Origin: Cerioporus squamosus
Taxonomy: Eukaryota > Basidiomycota > Agaricomycetes > Polyporales > Polyporaceae
Direction: 5' to 3'
NCBI GenBank assembly: GCA_022592435.1
Contig: JABYQS010000555.1
Location: forward strand, 1 to 18,422
DNA length: 18,422 nt
A program made the translations under genes and the position numbers. The notes beneath the pieces were generated by a model that worked only from the letters and a program-made list of their open reading frames with translations, ran no database searches and was not told the origin of the DNA. This document shows, in pieces, positions 8,295 through 16,497 of this stretch. Numbering within the stretch: the stretch's first letter is position 1; every line of letters starts with the position of its first letter.

Positions 8295-10041
8295 TCACGC
8301 GGAGGTCGCGTTGTTGAAAATGAGCAGGTTAGGCGTGCCCGAGGGCAGCTCGTCAATGAGCGCGTCCTCCGTCGAGAGCGCGAGGAGCGCGACCTTGAGC
8401 TGCTTGGGCGTGAGCGTCGGGGGCACGGGGGCGACCGTGGACTCCTCGACGAGCGCGGGTGGCGGGAGGAACGTCGACGCCCACGAGGGCATCACGGAGT
8501 ACGCGAGCGCATACACGCCTGAGATCGTCGACGCGGAGAACGCCTGCTCGGTCATGGCCGCGGGGACGAGGTCGGGCACGACCTTGGGGTTGAACGTGGC
8601 CGAGGGGTAGAGCGAGAGCAGGTACGCGAGGAGACCGGCGGTGTGGGGCGACGCCATCGACGTGCCAGACATGGTCGTGACCGCGTTCTTGCTGCCAATG
8701 TAGGTGGACATGATGTTGAGACCGGGCGCGAAGACGTCGACGCAAGGGCCGTGGTTGGAGAAGTATGCGCGCTCGTCACCAAGCGTAGAAGCGCCGACGG
8801 TGACGGCCTTCTCGGCGGCGGCGGGCGAGTTGTTGCACGCGTCGCGGTTGTCGTTGCCGGCAGCGACGGCGAAGTGCATACCAGCATCGACAGCGCGGTT
8901 GACCGTGTCATCGAGCGCGCGCGACTTGCCCCCGCCAAGGGACATATTCGCGACGGAGCCCTTGTGTGCGGTCTTGCCAGTCTTCCTGAACTCCTCGCGC
9001 GCAGCAGCGTCCTTCGCAGCAGCCTGCTGTGCAGCCCAGACAACACCACCGACGACGTCGCTCATGGTGCCGCTGCCGTTGCTGCCGAGCACCTTGACGG
9101 CGATAACATTCGCAGCCTTGGCGACACCGTACTTGCGGGACGCGATCGTGCCCGCACAGTGCGTGCCGTGACCGTTGCCGTCCTCATCGACATCGTTGGC
9201 GGGAATCGTCTTGCCCCAGGACGCGCGGCCCTCGAACTCAACGTGGTCGACGTTGATGCCGGTATCGATAACGTAAACATCGACGCCAGACCCTCCGTCG
9301 GTGTCGTACTCGTACTTGGTGAAGGTGCCGAAGGTGAGCTTGTTACGATGGCTGATACGAGCCAGACCCTAAGAACGAGAAAGCATGAGCATACGTGTAC
9401 CCTCGAACTGGATAGAGCTTGTTCTCGCTACGGATGGCGTCATCGCGATGAGCACGCAACGCGTCGCATCCCCCTCACGATAACGCGGGTGAACAGAATG
9501 ACGAAACGCCACCATACGGAGGGGGCGGGATACGGATGGCAGGCCGCCGCACAGAGCAGCCGAGATACTGTATCGTGTGACTCGGACTCACCCAAGGAGC
9601 GCCCTTCTGCGTGGCATGCTTCTCGACCTCGAACTCGTCGTACCGCTCGACCTCGAGCGTACGGACAATCTGGTCGCGCTCGACGTACTCGACCTCCGGC
9701 ATCATGCGGATCTGGTCGAGGGTGCCAGCAGAGAACCTGCCGGCGTAGCCCTTGACGTGCCCGTCGTAGACGTGCGTGAGGCCTGCGAACGCGTCCGCCT
9801 CAGGGTCGGCGGAGTGAGTGGTCTGGAGGAAGTTCATGTGGTTCGCCATGAGTGCGGGGGCGATGCCGTCCTTGAGCATGACGATGTACGAGTTGTTGAC
9901 GGTCCCGTGCGGGTGCTCGTCGGCATGCAACGGCGCGAGGGTCATGCCCGCGACATTGCGGGGCGCGCCGTACGACGTGGAGAGGGGCTTGGCCGACGCC
10001 AGCGAGACGGCGAGAAGGGTGACAACGAGCAGGCGGGCCAT
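8295..10041 (-). CDS. Subtilisin-like serine protease (peptidase S8, proteinase K/cerevisin type) with I9 propeptide
   Basis: This is a secreted or vacuolar endopeptidase of about 507 aa that matures by removing its own inhibitor-like propeptide. Exons are 10041-9592 and 9368-8295; the single 223-nt intron (gtgagt..ttag, phase 0) joins GAPW to GLARISHR, the expected start of the mature enzyme. Residues 1-17 (MARLLVVTLLAVSLASA) form a signal peptide. Residues about 50-130 match the I9 inhibitor fold (NSYIVMLKDG, then GYAGRFSAGTLDQIR and VEYVERD). The catalytic triad is Asp185 in VIDTGIN, His217 in GHGTHCAGT and Ser387 in SGTSMASPH; Asn322 in AVAAGNDN is the oxyanion-hole residue. The C-terminal part has the extra Pro-rich loop (STFLPPPALVEES) and the ending TPNLLIFNNATSA common in basidiomycete members. 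No broken residues are seen. It stands alone, not in an operon-like group. Family assignment is firm; secretion versus vacuole is not decided. Confidence 0.95.
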
Positions 10042-10236
10042 CGTCGTCGTCGTCGTGGAGGGAGAGGAGGAGGTCCCGGGTACCGCGTTCGGTCTCCGTT
10101 ATCAGGCTGCGGGGTATGTTTGCGTTTGTTTGCAGGGTGGCTGCAGCTCGTCCTCAGTCCAAGTGCCGCAGTGCATGAGGTACTTCCTCAGTACACCTCA
10201 TGGGGAAACCGTGGAACGAAGCAGGTATACTTATCT
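10042..10236 (-). promoter_or_regulatory. Upstream region of the protease: (CGT)5 tract and two GATA motifs
   Basis: Immediately before the ATG are five CGT triplets (10042-10056 as read on the plus strand), within the probable 5' UTR. AGATAA (minus strand, 10231-10236) and TGATAA (10099-10104) match the core bound by AreA/Nit2 GATA factors, which switch on extracellular proteases under nitrogen limitation in fungi. Two short GATA words can occur by chance, so regulation by nitrogen is only inferred. Confidence 0.35.
10175..10201. repeat. Imperfect 10-bp inverted repeat upstream of the protease
   Basis: The arms are ATGAGGTACT and AGTACacCTCAT, around a 5-nt centre tcctc; the right arm has two extra bases. 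It lies about 135-160 bp upstream of the protease start and could be an operator-like dyad or a hairpin; no known factor was matched. Confidence 0.5.
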
Positions 10237-10323
10237 TCCACAAGCAGATCCCTGCGCTCACGAAGGGAACAAGAGTAAAGAGCAGTACACTGACTGCGAC
10301 CCGGGAGAATACGGAATACTGGC

Positions 10324-10327
10324 AAAA
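10324..10327 (-). terminator. RNA polymerase III terminator for tRNA-Leu
   Basis: On the minus strand a run of four T (within aatcttttgcc) lies 20 nt past the last base of the tRNA, the usual minimal Pol III stop signal. Confidence 0.55.
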
Positions 10328-10347
10328 GATTAACAACACATCACAAT

Positions 10348-10426
10348 GATGAGAGTGGGATTCGAACCCACGCCCGTGAGGACCAGATCCTTAGTCTGGC
10401 GCCTTAGACCGCTCGGCCATCTCACC
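10348..10426 (-). tRNA. tRNA-Leu (anticodon AAG)
   Basis: The 79-nt sequence folds completely. The acceptor stem GGTGAGA pairs with TCTCATC (one G-U). The D arm is GCC/GGC around GAGCGGTCTAA. The anticodon stem CCAGA/TCTGG encloses the loop CTAAGGA with anticodon AAG, reading CUU/CUC leucine codons after A34 to I34 editing. The variable arm has 11 nt, longer than in class I tRNAs as expected for Leu. The T arm is GTGGG-TTCGAAT-CCCAC, which also serves as the B box; TGGCCGAGCGGTC serves as the A box. No intron is present and CCA is not encoded, as expected for a eukaryote. Confidence 0.96.
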
Positions 10427-10620
10427 ATATTGCTTACGCGACAGACAGTAGATATGCCTCAGCACGTACTGTTAGCCCCAACGTCTCCGCCAAGTATATT
10501 CAAGCAAGTTGGATCAAGTGTCCCACCTGTGGGCATGAAAACGCCCTAGTTGGCAGATATATTGCGCGGTAGAGGAGGGAGGGCAACGTTGCACCTGGGG
10601 GAGGACGTTTAAGCATTAGA

Positions 10621-10628
10621 TGACGTCA
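10621..10628. promoter_or_regulatory. Perfect CRE palindrome TGACGTCA upstream of acylphosphatase
   Basis: This is the full 8-bp site of bZIP factors of the ATF/CREB type, 114 bp before the acylphosphatase ATG, a promoter-like distance. The interval 10427-10741 otherwise holds the tRNA upstream flank and an apparently TATA-less promoter. Binding is inferred from the sequence word only. Confidence 0.45.
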
Positions 10629-10741
10629 CCTGCGCCCTGCAAGCACGAGCTGCAAGTGAAGTACAGTACACGGACAGAACCGCCACTTAACCCAGCTCAC
10701 TTACCACTAGTTCGCTCGCCACTATTCACATATCCTTTGGA

Positions 10742-11184
10742 ATGTCGTTTCGTACCGTTGATTACCGCGTAAAGGGCAAGGTACAGGGCGTGTTCTTCCG
10801 CGCATTCGCCAGGGATCTCGCACAACAGCATGGGGTGGTCGGATGGGTGAAGAACGACCCGGTGAGCGTGCCTTCACAGAGCCATTGTACGACGACGGTG
10901 TGACTTACCACAGTCCTGCTTGTCACGATACAGAGTGGCGACGTAGTCGGTACAGCGCAAGGCCGTCCGGAGGCTTTGGAAAAGTTGTAGGTGTTCCACT
11001 ACGTACATACCTGAAGCGTCTGGGATGCGGCTGAACGTCGTCGTCTGATTCGTGCAGCAAGAAAGGCCTACAGAAGGGTCCCCCACACGCGAATGTCACC
11101 GGCGTCGAGTTCACCAACGAGGCTACCCTCGACAGACCACAGTTCCAGGACTTTGAGAAGGTCCGCAACCCCCGTCCATCGTAG
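10742..11184 (+). CDS. Acylphosphatase
   Basis: This is a cytosolic enzyme that hydrolyses acyl phosphates such as carbamoyl- and 1,3-bisphosphoglycerate-type mixed anhydrides. It has 99 aa, the usual length of the family. Exons are 10742-10861, 10934-10986 and 11058-11184, with introns of 72 nt (gtgagc..acag, phase 0) and 71 nt (gtaggt..gcag, phase 2). The first family signature is complete: GKVQGVFFR with catalytic Arg20; GWVKND supplies the catalytic Asn38. Downstream are GTAQGRPEALEKF and KGPPHANVTGVEF, the second signature region with the typical GPPHA turn. It has its own promoter with a CRE site. Start chosen as the only ATG giving the full N-terminal beta strand (FRTVDYRVKG). No anomalies. 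Confidence 0.94.
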
Positions 11185-11478
11185 TCGCAGATCTGGGTGG
11201 AGTTTTTCGAGATGTACAGATGCGCGATGTCGCGAGCCCTCCAATATATCTTGGTGGACATCGTCTGGCATGGTAGGATGATGCATCCAAGGGCAATGTG
11301 AGCTTGTCGTTACTTCCAAGACTGAGTTCCGTCCTGGCATGTCAAGGACGAAGTCAACTTGTCAAGAGATTAGATTAGATCTGAAGTTACTGCAAGCCGA
11401 GCGTTCCGTTCAGTCCGCATCTCGACTTCCGACCACCAGCAGGCTGCGTCCCCTCAACCTCGTCCTCCATCACGCTTT
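11185..11478. other. Acylphosphatase 3' flank and promoter of the COX14-like gene
   Basis: This 294-bp interval separates two genes on the same strand. Short ORFs overlap on both strands without recognisable content. I see no further gene. Confidence 0.5.
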
Positions 11479-11918
11479 ATGGCTATCCGGACACGACTAT
11501 CCATCGGAGACATCCTGCACCGCGGGCTCGTCTGGTCGCTATTCGGCGTGAGCGTCTGGGGAATCGTCATGATCGGGGTCGTACACCGAAACACCCTGGC
11601 TGCGGGCAGAGGTGCGTGCGTTCGTGATGCTGCTCTGACACTCCACCCCCGGCTGACAGTGATTGCGCAGAGGTGAGATGATATATGCACGGCGCAGGGA
11701 GACGGGACTTACTCACGTGCGTGCGGAATGACAGGCGTTAGCGAAGCAGGAGGCGTTGGCGAAGGCTGGGCCGACAGTGACCGAGGTGCGTGAGCTACAT
11801 ACAATCTCTCTCATTTACGTGGCTCACAATTTCGTGCTACTCTCAGGAAGAGAAGAACGAGATTGCGCTAGCAGACGCTGCGCAGGCAGCACTCAAGTCT
11901 CGCCCGAACCCTTCATGA
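11479..11918 (+). CDS. Small single-span protein resembling cytochrome oxidase assembly factor COX14
   Basis: The proposed product is 85 aa. Exons are 11479-11611, 11671-11672 (two bases, AG), 11735-11785 and 11847-11918; introns are 59, 62 and 61 nt, with donors gtgcgt, gtgaga and gtgcgt. The N-terminus is basic (MAIRTRLSIGDILHRG), followed by one membrane span at residues about 16-36 (SLFGVSVWGIVMIGVVH), then a charged Ala/Lys/Glu-rich helix ending EEKNEIALADAAQAALKSRP. COX14 proteins are short inner-mitochondrial-membrane proteins with this order and a conserved (L)xD..HR before the span; they couple COX1 synthesis to complex IV assembly. The link rests on this layout and the HR motif, so it is moderate. 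Without the 2-nt exon the helix frame cannot be joined to exon 1; skipping it gives a much less protein-like tail. Confidence 0.5.
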
Positions 11919-12766
11919 CGACATCCCCGTACCCTCATCATGGACACGCACAGAGTCTGGCTGAGGTGCGTCTCCCCTCGTTCCTAGGCAGAGAAACATT
12001 GTCTTGAGTACTGTATTTCAAGTCTTTTCTGCTTGCCCCGAAAACTCGAGGACGTACCATCCGTGGAGCAACGTTCCGCACGACGCAGGCTGGTGCAGGT
12101 GCACTACGACCGTGCTGGCTGCTACAACCGTACATCTGCTAGCCTAGGTGTCTGCAAGAGGTCTGTTACCCCATTGTATCGTATAGCTCACATTGAATGT
12201 AGTCGCCTTCGCCTTCGGGCTTTGCACTACGTGCTTCCACAACTCGTCTGTCTGTGGGCACGCCTTGATGTTTTTGGACTTGACGCGTCCATTGACTGCT
12301 CGGCGTCATGGAGGTGTCTCCTCTCCTTACCTCACCGACAGACGTGCTAAATACGCATTGCCAAGCATGATACCGACCGTTGGGAAGGCCGCAGGTGATT
12401 TATGGCGCGATTCGGATGTCAGAGTTGCTGCGGCCGCTTCCCCTCCGCGCCGTAGCCTGATACCTCGGGCATGGCGGCGCGAAGGGATGTCGTTGTAAGC
12501 CCGATTGCCTCCTCTCCAGTATACATGTGGCTAATGATGGCCTAGAGAGACATGTTGAGACGTGCATTTCACCTCTTACTCTTGCTGGTCTACTGCTGGA
12601 AGGCACTATGAACCGCTACAAGAAGGGCCAACCCATGGATGACACGTCGACTCAGGCTCGAATCTAAACTCGAACGCAAACTCAAACTCAAACTCTGCAG
12701 TTACACCGCCCGCACGTCCTAGGACGCTCGACGCTTTCTATCTTCTCCCCACCACCCTACCTTGAG
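11919..12766. other. Intergenic stretch upstream of F-box gene 1
   Basis: This 848-bp region contains several unremarkable ORFs (for instance 12193-12498) with no recognisable domain and no matching splice sites. The end is pyrimidine-rich (about 12728-12760), a common feature of fungal core promoters, directly before the F-box gene start. A short AAACTC repeat tract is annotated separately. Confidence 0.5.
12657..12695 (+). repeat. Degenerate AAACTC hexamer repeat
   Basis: AAACTC occurs at 12666, 12678, 12684 and 12690, the last three being head-to-tail, preceded by related GGCTCG and AACTCG words. It lies about 70-110 bp upstream of the F-box gene 1 ATG. It is a small simple-sequence tract. 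Confidence 0.7.
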
Positions 12767-14460
12767 ATGACTGAAGTACCATCTACGACAGTAGCATCGT
12801 GCCTTCCAACCGAGGTTTGCGAGATTGTCATCGAGGAAGTCTTCAATGAAAGCTCCATCAACGTTTCCGAGGGCCTGTCCACGCTCTGTAGCTGTGCGCT
12901 TGTCTGTCGCGCATGGCGGCCTCGTTCACAGATGTTCCTCTTCGACTACATACGGCTTGCGCGCTCTGGTATGCTCCATCACTTTGCGTCTATCCTCGAC
13001 GAAGCACCCATTCTTGGCACATGCGTGCATACCCTCTGCATCGAAGGAGACCTTCATCGACCCGACAGCGCCGCCGTGCTCTTCCCAACCGCCCTCAGGA
13101 ACAAACTTCCCAACCTATCTTCGTTGTTCATCCGGGGGGATCTGGGCTACTTCACAAAGCCACCGGAATTACCGCAGTCCGCTACCACTCATCTCGTGCC
13201 GAAGAGGCTCCCCTACATCCCCATTCACCCCTACTTTCCTTCCTTGTTGACTGCATTCAGTCACATTCGAACACTCGACCTGCTCGATTTCCGGTTCCCC
13301 TCTTTTGCGGACCTCTGTCGAGCCCTCCACTCCCTCCCCAAGCTTGAACGTCTTCATCTCGAAGGCATCGGTTGGAGTGTTCTTGGCCGTCTTCCACCCT
13401 TCATGGAACCGACAGAGGACACCAAGAGGACCCTTCTGCCAAACCTTGAGGAGCTGTCCGTACGTATCGCCCTTCCTACTGCGTCAATCACACCGTGCTC
13501 ATTTCGTCGAGTAGTGCTTTGACCTCCCAGAAGTCGGGATACAGAAGCTGCTGCCGGCCCTAGGACCCTCACTATCCCATCTCACCATCACGCCTCCGAG
13601 CAAGGCTGAGCAATTGGCTGAACCACGCAACCCTATCGGTGAGCATCCGCACTATGTTCTCAAGCAAATTCTCCATCTCAGTCCTTGTATATTGATGTCC
13701 TAGACATCGCAGCAGCTCTTGCACCTCCTCTAGAGGGCCTCGATCTGCATCGTCTGCCTAACCTGTCCCATGTCACCCTCTTTCTGTCCCCCCATATGTG
13801 CAACAGGCCGATCATCCTTGTCGCTCTTCGAGTCACGTTCCTCTCGTGGTCCGCATCGCTCATCCCTGCGACGCTCGGTAAGGCGAAGGCTCCCAAGCAG
13901 CCGCTCCGACTGCTCGTTCTGTGGCCGGATAGGGAAGACCCGTTCCGCAGGCAAGACCTCGTGGATTTGCTGCGCGACGTCGGGCAGGTGGTGGAGGACA
14001 TACTCTGTGAAGGCACTGCCGCACGCGCTTCCTCAAGCACCGTAGCAGACGGCGCGAAGAGCGAAGAGCATGCTACTGGCACTGACCCGTGTTCTGTCAG
14101 AGTACAGATGCGCGGCGTCGTAGACACGCCAGACCGGTCTCCGTGGTGGCGGACGAATATCGAGGGATGCTTCCCGATTCTCACGAAATGGAACAAGCTG
14201 GAGATGTTTGCTGCAGGTGGGTGTTCCGCAAGTCCTCCGTCGGGCCCATGGATTACTTACTGGTCTATTCCAGTGTCAGCCGGAATGCTGTATCCCTGGA
14301 AGGACTGACGTTACGTCCGGGTCTGGAGAGTGGGGAGACCGAAGAGCTGTGGCATACGCGGAAAATGTCTGCTCACAAGGCGCGGTGCAACTGTCATCAT
14401 GCGGCGTACGACCTACCTGATCGTCAACGAAGAACCGACTATCCTGCCGCATCGTGGTGA
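12767..14460 (+). CDS. F-box protein with LRR-like C-terminal region (F-box gene 1)
   Basis: This is a probable substrate adaptor of an SCF ubiquitin ligase, 502 aa. Exons are 12767-13463, 13531-13638, 13704-14220 and 14274-14460; introns are 67, 65 and 53 nt, phases 1, 1 and 2, and the total is a multiple of three. The F-box lies at residues about 12-65: LPTEVCEIVIEEVF, then TLCSCALVCRAWRPRSQMFL, the standard basidiomycete form that binds Skp1. After it come irregular leucine-rich repeats such as FSHIRTLDLLDFRFPSFADL, LPKLERLHLEGIGW, LPNLEELSV, GIQKLLPALGPSLSHLTI and GLDLHRLPNLSHVTLF. The last intron uses a weak donor (gtgttc), chosen because it alone continues the frame into VSRNAVSLEGLTLRPGL; the C-terminal 60 residues are therefore the least certain. 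The substrate is unknown. It is followed by a second F-box gene on the same strand. Confidence 0.75.
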
Positions 14461-14755
14461 TGTATGGCTCTTTAGTGCTGGGTGCCCGGGAAGTGCCGGC
14501 CTCGTTCATGTACTATACATGCAGTCGGATCTGAGTTCCATCCGATCTGCCGCGATATCGTTTCTCTCTCCATAGACTTTCACGACTCTCTCCCATCGAC
14601 CCTGCGCCAACAGGTCGCCGACCTGACAAGAGGCTCGAGCTGTCGCAAGAGCTCGCACTACTGAAACCTAGACTGGGTACCTCACTCGCCGGTAAGCACT
14701 GCCCCCACGGACTCTGCACCTGAAGTACGTATTGACTGAGACGAAGTGCAGCACC
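14461..14755. other. Spacer between F-box genes 1 and 2
   Basis: This 295-bp spacer should contain the 3' end of gene 1 and the promoter of gene 2. Small ORFs are present but unsupported. A further 3' exon of gene 1 is possible but could not be placed. Confidence 0.4.
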
Positions 14756-16315
14756 ATGGCCATGACCATCGACTGTCTTCCAAACGAGATTCTGGTCAAG
14801 CTCTTCGTTCTCTACCGGCCTCCACGCGGATCGGGCATCGACGCTTTCGAGCGAGGGACAAAGCCTGCGTGGAGGGACGCATGCACATGGGCACCTCTCA
14901 TGCGAGTATGTCGCCACTGGCGCACCGTGGCCCTCGAGACTCCTCTCCTATGGCAGGTGGTCGATATCGGGAAGAGCACGAGGTGGTTGGAGCTGGCGTT
15001 GGTTCGCTCACGCAACGCCGTACTGGAGCTCTACTTCCATGCATACCCCACCAGCGTCGAGGCGCTGCCGATGCTGATGCCGCACATGCATCGCGTGCGC
15101 AAGCTCTTGCTTCCTGCCATGCCCCTGGCCGCTCTACGGTCGCTCTTCTCGTCCGTACAGCCCGCGACCTTCCCCGTCCTCGATGAACTGCGACTGTGGG
15201 CGGACGCGTCCGAGGATCAGCGGTCAGCCGACTACGTGCCCTTCGACCTGTCGCCCACCCGTGTCCCGGCACTTCGCATGCTACACCTTCAGAACGCGGT
15301 CGTACCTTGGACTGCCATGACCATATCGACACTCCGGTTTTTGCACCTCCACTCATGTTCCCCGGCGGGGCTAAGGCCATCGTTCGCACAGTTCCTGGAC
15401 GGCCTCGAGGAGTGTCGCGAGCTCGAAGAGCTCGAGCTACACCACTTCATATCTCAATTTGCACCCCCTTCCGCACACGATCCGACACGCACACTCCGTC
15501 TGGCGAAGTTGCGCGCGCTCGTGCTCGGCGACGACCCGGACTCCATCGCGCGCTTCATCGCCAACGTATACATCCAGGAGAGCGTGAACGTGAGTCTCGA
15601 AGGGTGGCCCGAGATCATCGACGACGACCTCCAACAGGGCTTCCGATCGCTTCTCCCCACGGACACCTCCAACCTCGCCGTCTTGCGTACTCTCACGGAA
15701 GCGTGGATTACGTTGAGCAATGAAGACGAGCAAGAGATCGTCGGAGTGATCTCAGGACGGTCGGCTCCCTTGAAGATGTCCCTCCAGACGAAGATCGACT
15801 ACAGCCGGTGGTTCTCCTACCACACCCCCTTGCTCGACGAGTTCGTGAGCGCGTTCGAAGGTGTGTCCCTGCAGGTGTTGAAGCTGTTTTACGACCCCGG
15901 GGCCTATCTGCTCGAGACGAGCCTGATCGATGTCTTTGCGGCGTTCGCAAGCCTTCGGCACATCGAGATCATCCCAGGGGGAGACCGCCTTCCCGTCTTC
16001 ATCGCGCTGTCGAGTTTATCCCGCAGCCGGACCGGGCCTCAGCTTCCGCTGTGTCCCAACGTGAAGAAACTGGAGATGGATTACCTCGAGTGGTCGGGAC
16101 AGCAGCATCTCTTCATGCTGATAGCGCTGCGCAAGCGCGCGGACTTGGGGCTTCCTCAGCTCGACTACCTGGGGTTGGGGCACAAGGGCCAGGGGGCGAG
16201 GAAGTTGCGGCGTGCCATGGAACGGGGCCGCACAATGGCGGGTAGCTTCTCGGACTATGTTACAGAGTTCGACTGTTGGTCGTCTTATGCATCATCGGTG
16301 GAGGGCAGCGAATGA
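14756..16315 (+). CDS. Intronless F-box/LRR protein (F-box gene 2)
   Basis: This is a second probable SCF adaptor, 519 aa, in one uninterrupted exon. The ATG at 14756 (gcaccATGg) has a strong Kozak context; the open frame extends only eight codons further upstream with no ATG. The F-box-like region is DCLPNEILVKLFVLY through APLMRVCRHWRTVALETPLL and WQVVDIG, the WxxVCRxWRxVALxTPxLW type common in Agaricomycetes. The rest shows leucine-rich segments: MHRVRKLLLPAMPLAALRSL, FPVLDELRLWA, VPALRMLHLQNA, STLRFLHLHSC, ECRELEELELHHF, LAKLRALVLG and CPNVKKLEMDYLEW. Length and design match the family. It differs in sequence from gene 1, so the two are not recent duplicates. Target unknown. Confidence 0.82.
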   Translation: MAMTIDCLPNEILVKLFVLYRPPRGSGIDAFERGTKPAWRDACTWAPLMRVCRHWRTVALETPLLWQVVDIGKSTRWLELALVRSRNAVLELYFHAYPTSVEALPMLMPHMHRVRKLLLPAMPLAALRSLFSSVQPATFPVLDELRLWADASEDQRSADYVPFDLSPTRVPALRMLHLQNAVVPWTAMTISTLRFLHLHSCSPAGLRPSFAQFLDGLEECRELEELELHHFISQFAPPSAHDPTRTLRLAKLRALVLGDDPDSIARFIANVYIQESVNVSLEGWPEIIDDDLQQGFRSLLPTDTSNLAVLRTLTEAWITLSNEDEQEIVGVISGRSAPLKMSLQTKIDYSRWFSYHTPLLDEFVSAFEGVSLQVLKLFYDPGAYLLETSLIDVFAAFASLRHIEIIPGGDRLPVFIALSSLSRSRTGPQLPLCPNVKKLEMDYLEWSGQQHLFMLIALRKRADLGLPQLDYLGLGHKGQGARKLRRAMERGRTMAGSFSDYVTEFDCWSSYASSVEGSE

Positions 16316-16497
16316 GTTACATACATACTAGCTTCTCAGACTACTCGACAAAACTTGATTGTTGGGTTGACTACTGAACCTCGCTGCGTGAGGCTCGGTA
16401 ACAGGTGAACGCTGCCGTCCACCTCTGCGCTACTAGCCAGCCTGTAAACACTACATAAGAGCAGAGGTGGAGGCCGCAGAAAGATTCGACCGCCTCA

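Noticed and set aside
8643..9755. 370-codon plus-strand ORF opposite the protease
   Set aside because: It is antisense to a protease with complete catalytic triad; its Arg/Val/Asp/Gly-rich composition is the normal shadow of GC-rich coding DNA, and it crosses the protease intron without matching splice sites.
9577..10278. Plus-strand ORF opposite protease exon 1
   Set aside because: It is a reverse-frame shadow of the signal peptide and I9 region; no recognisable domain.
12193..12498. 101-codon ORF in the gap before F-box gene 1
   Set aside because: No domain, no consistent splice sites, mixed composition; not supportable as a gene.
14898..15389. 163-codon minus-strand ORF
   Set aside because: Shadow of the intronless F-box gene 2.
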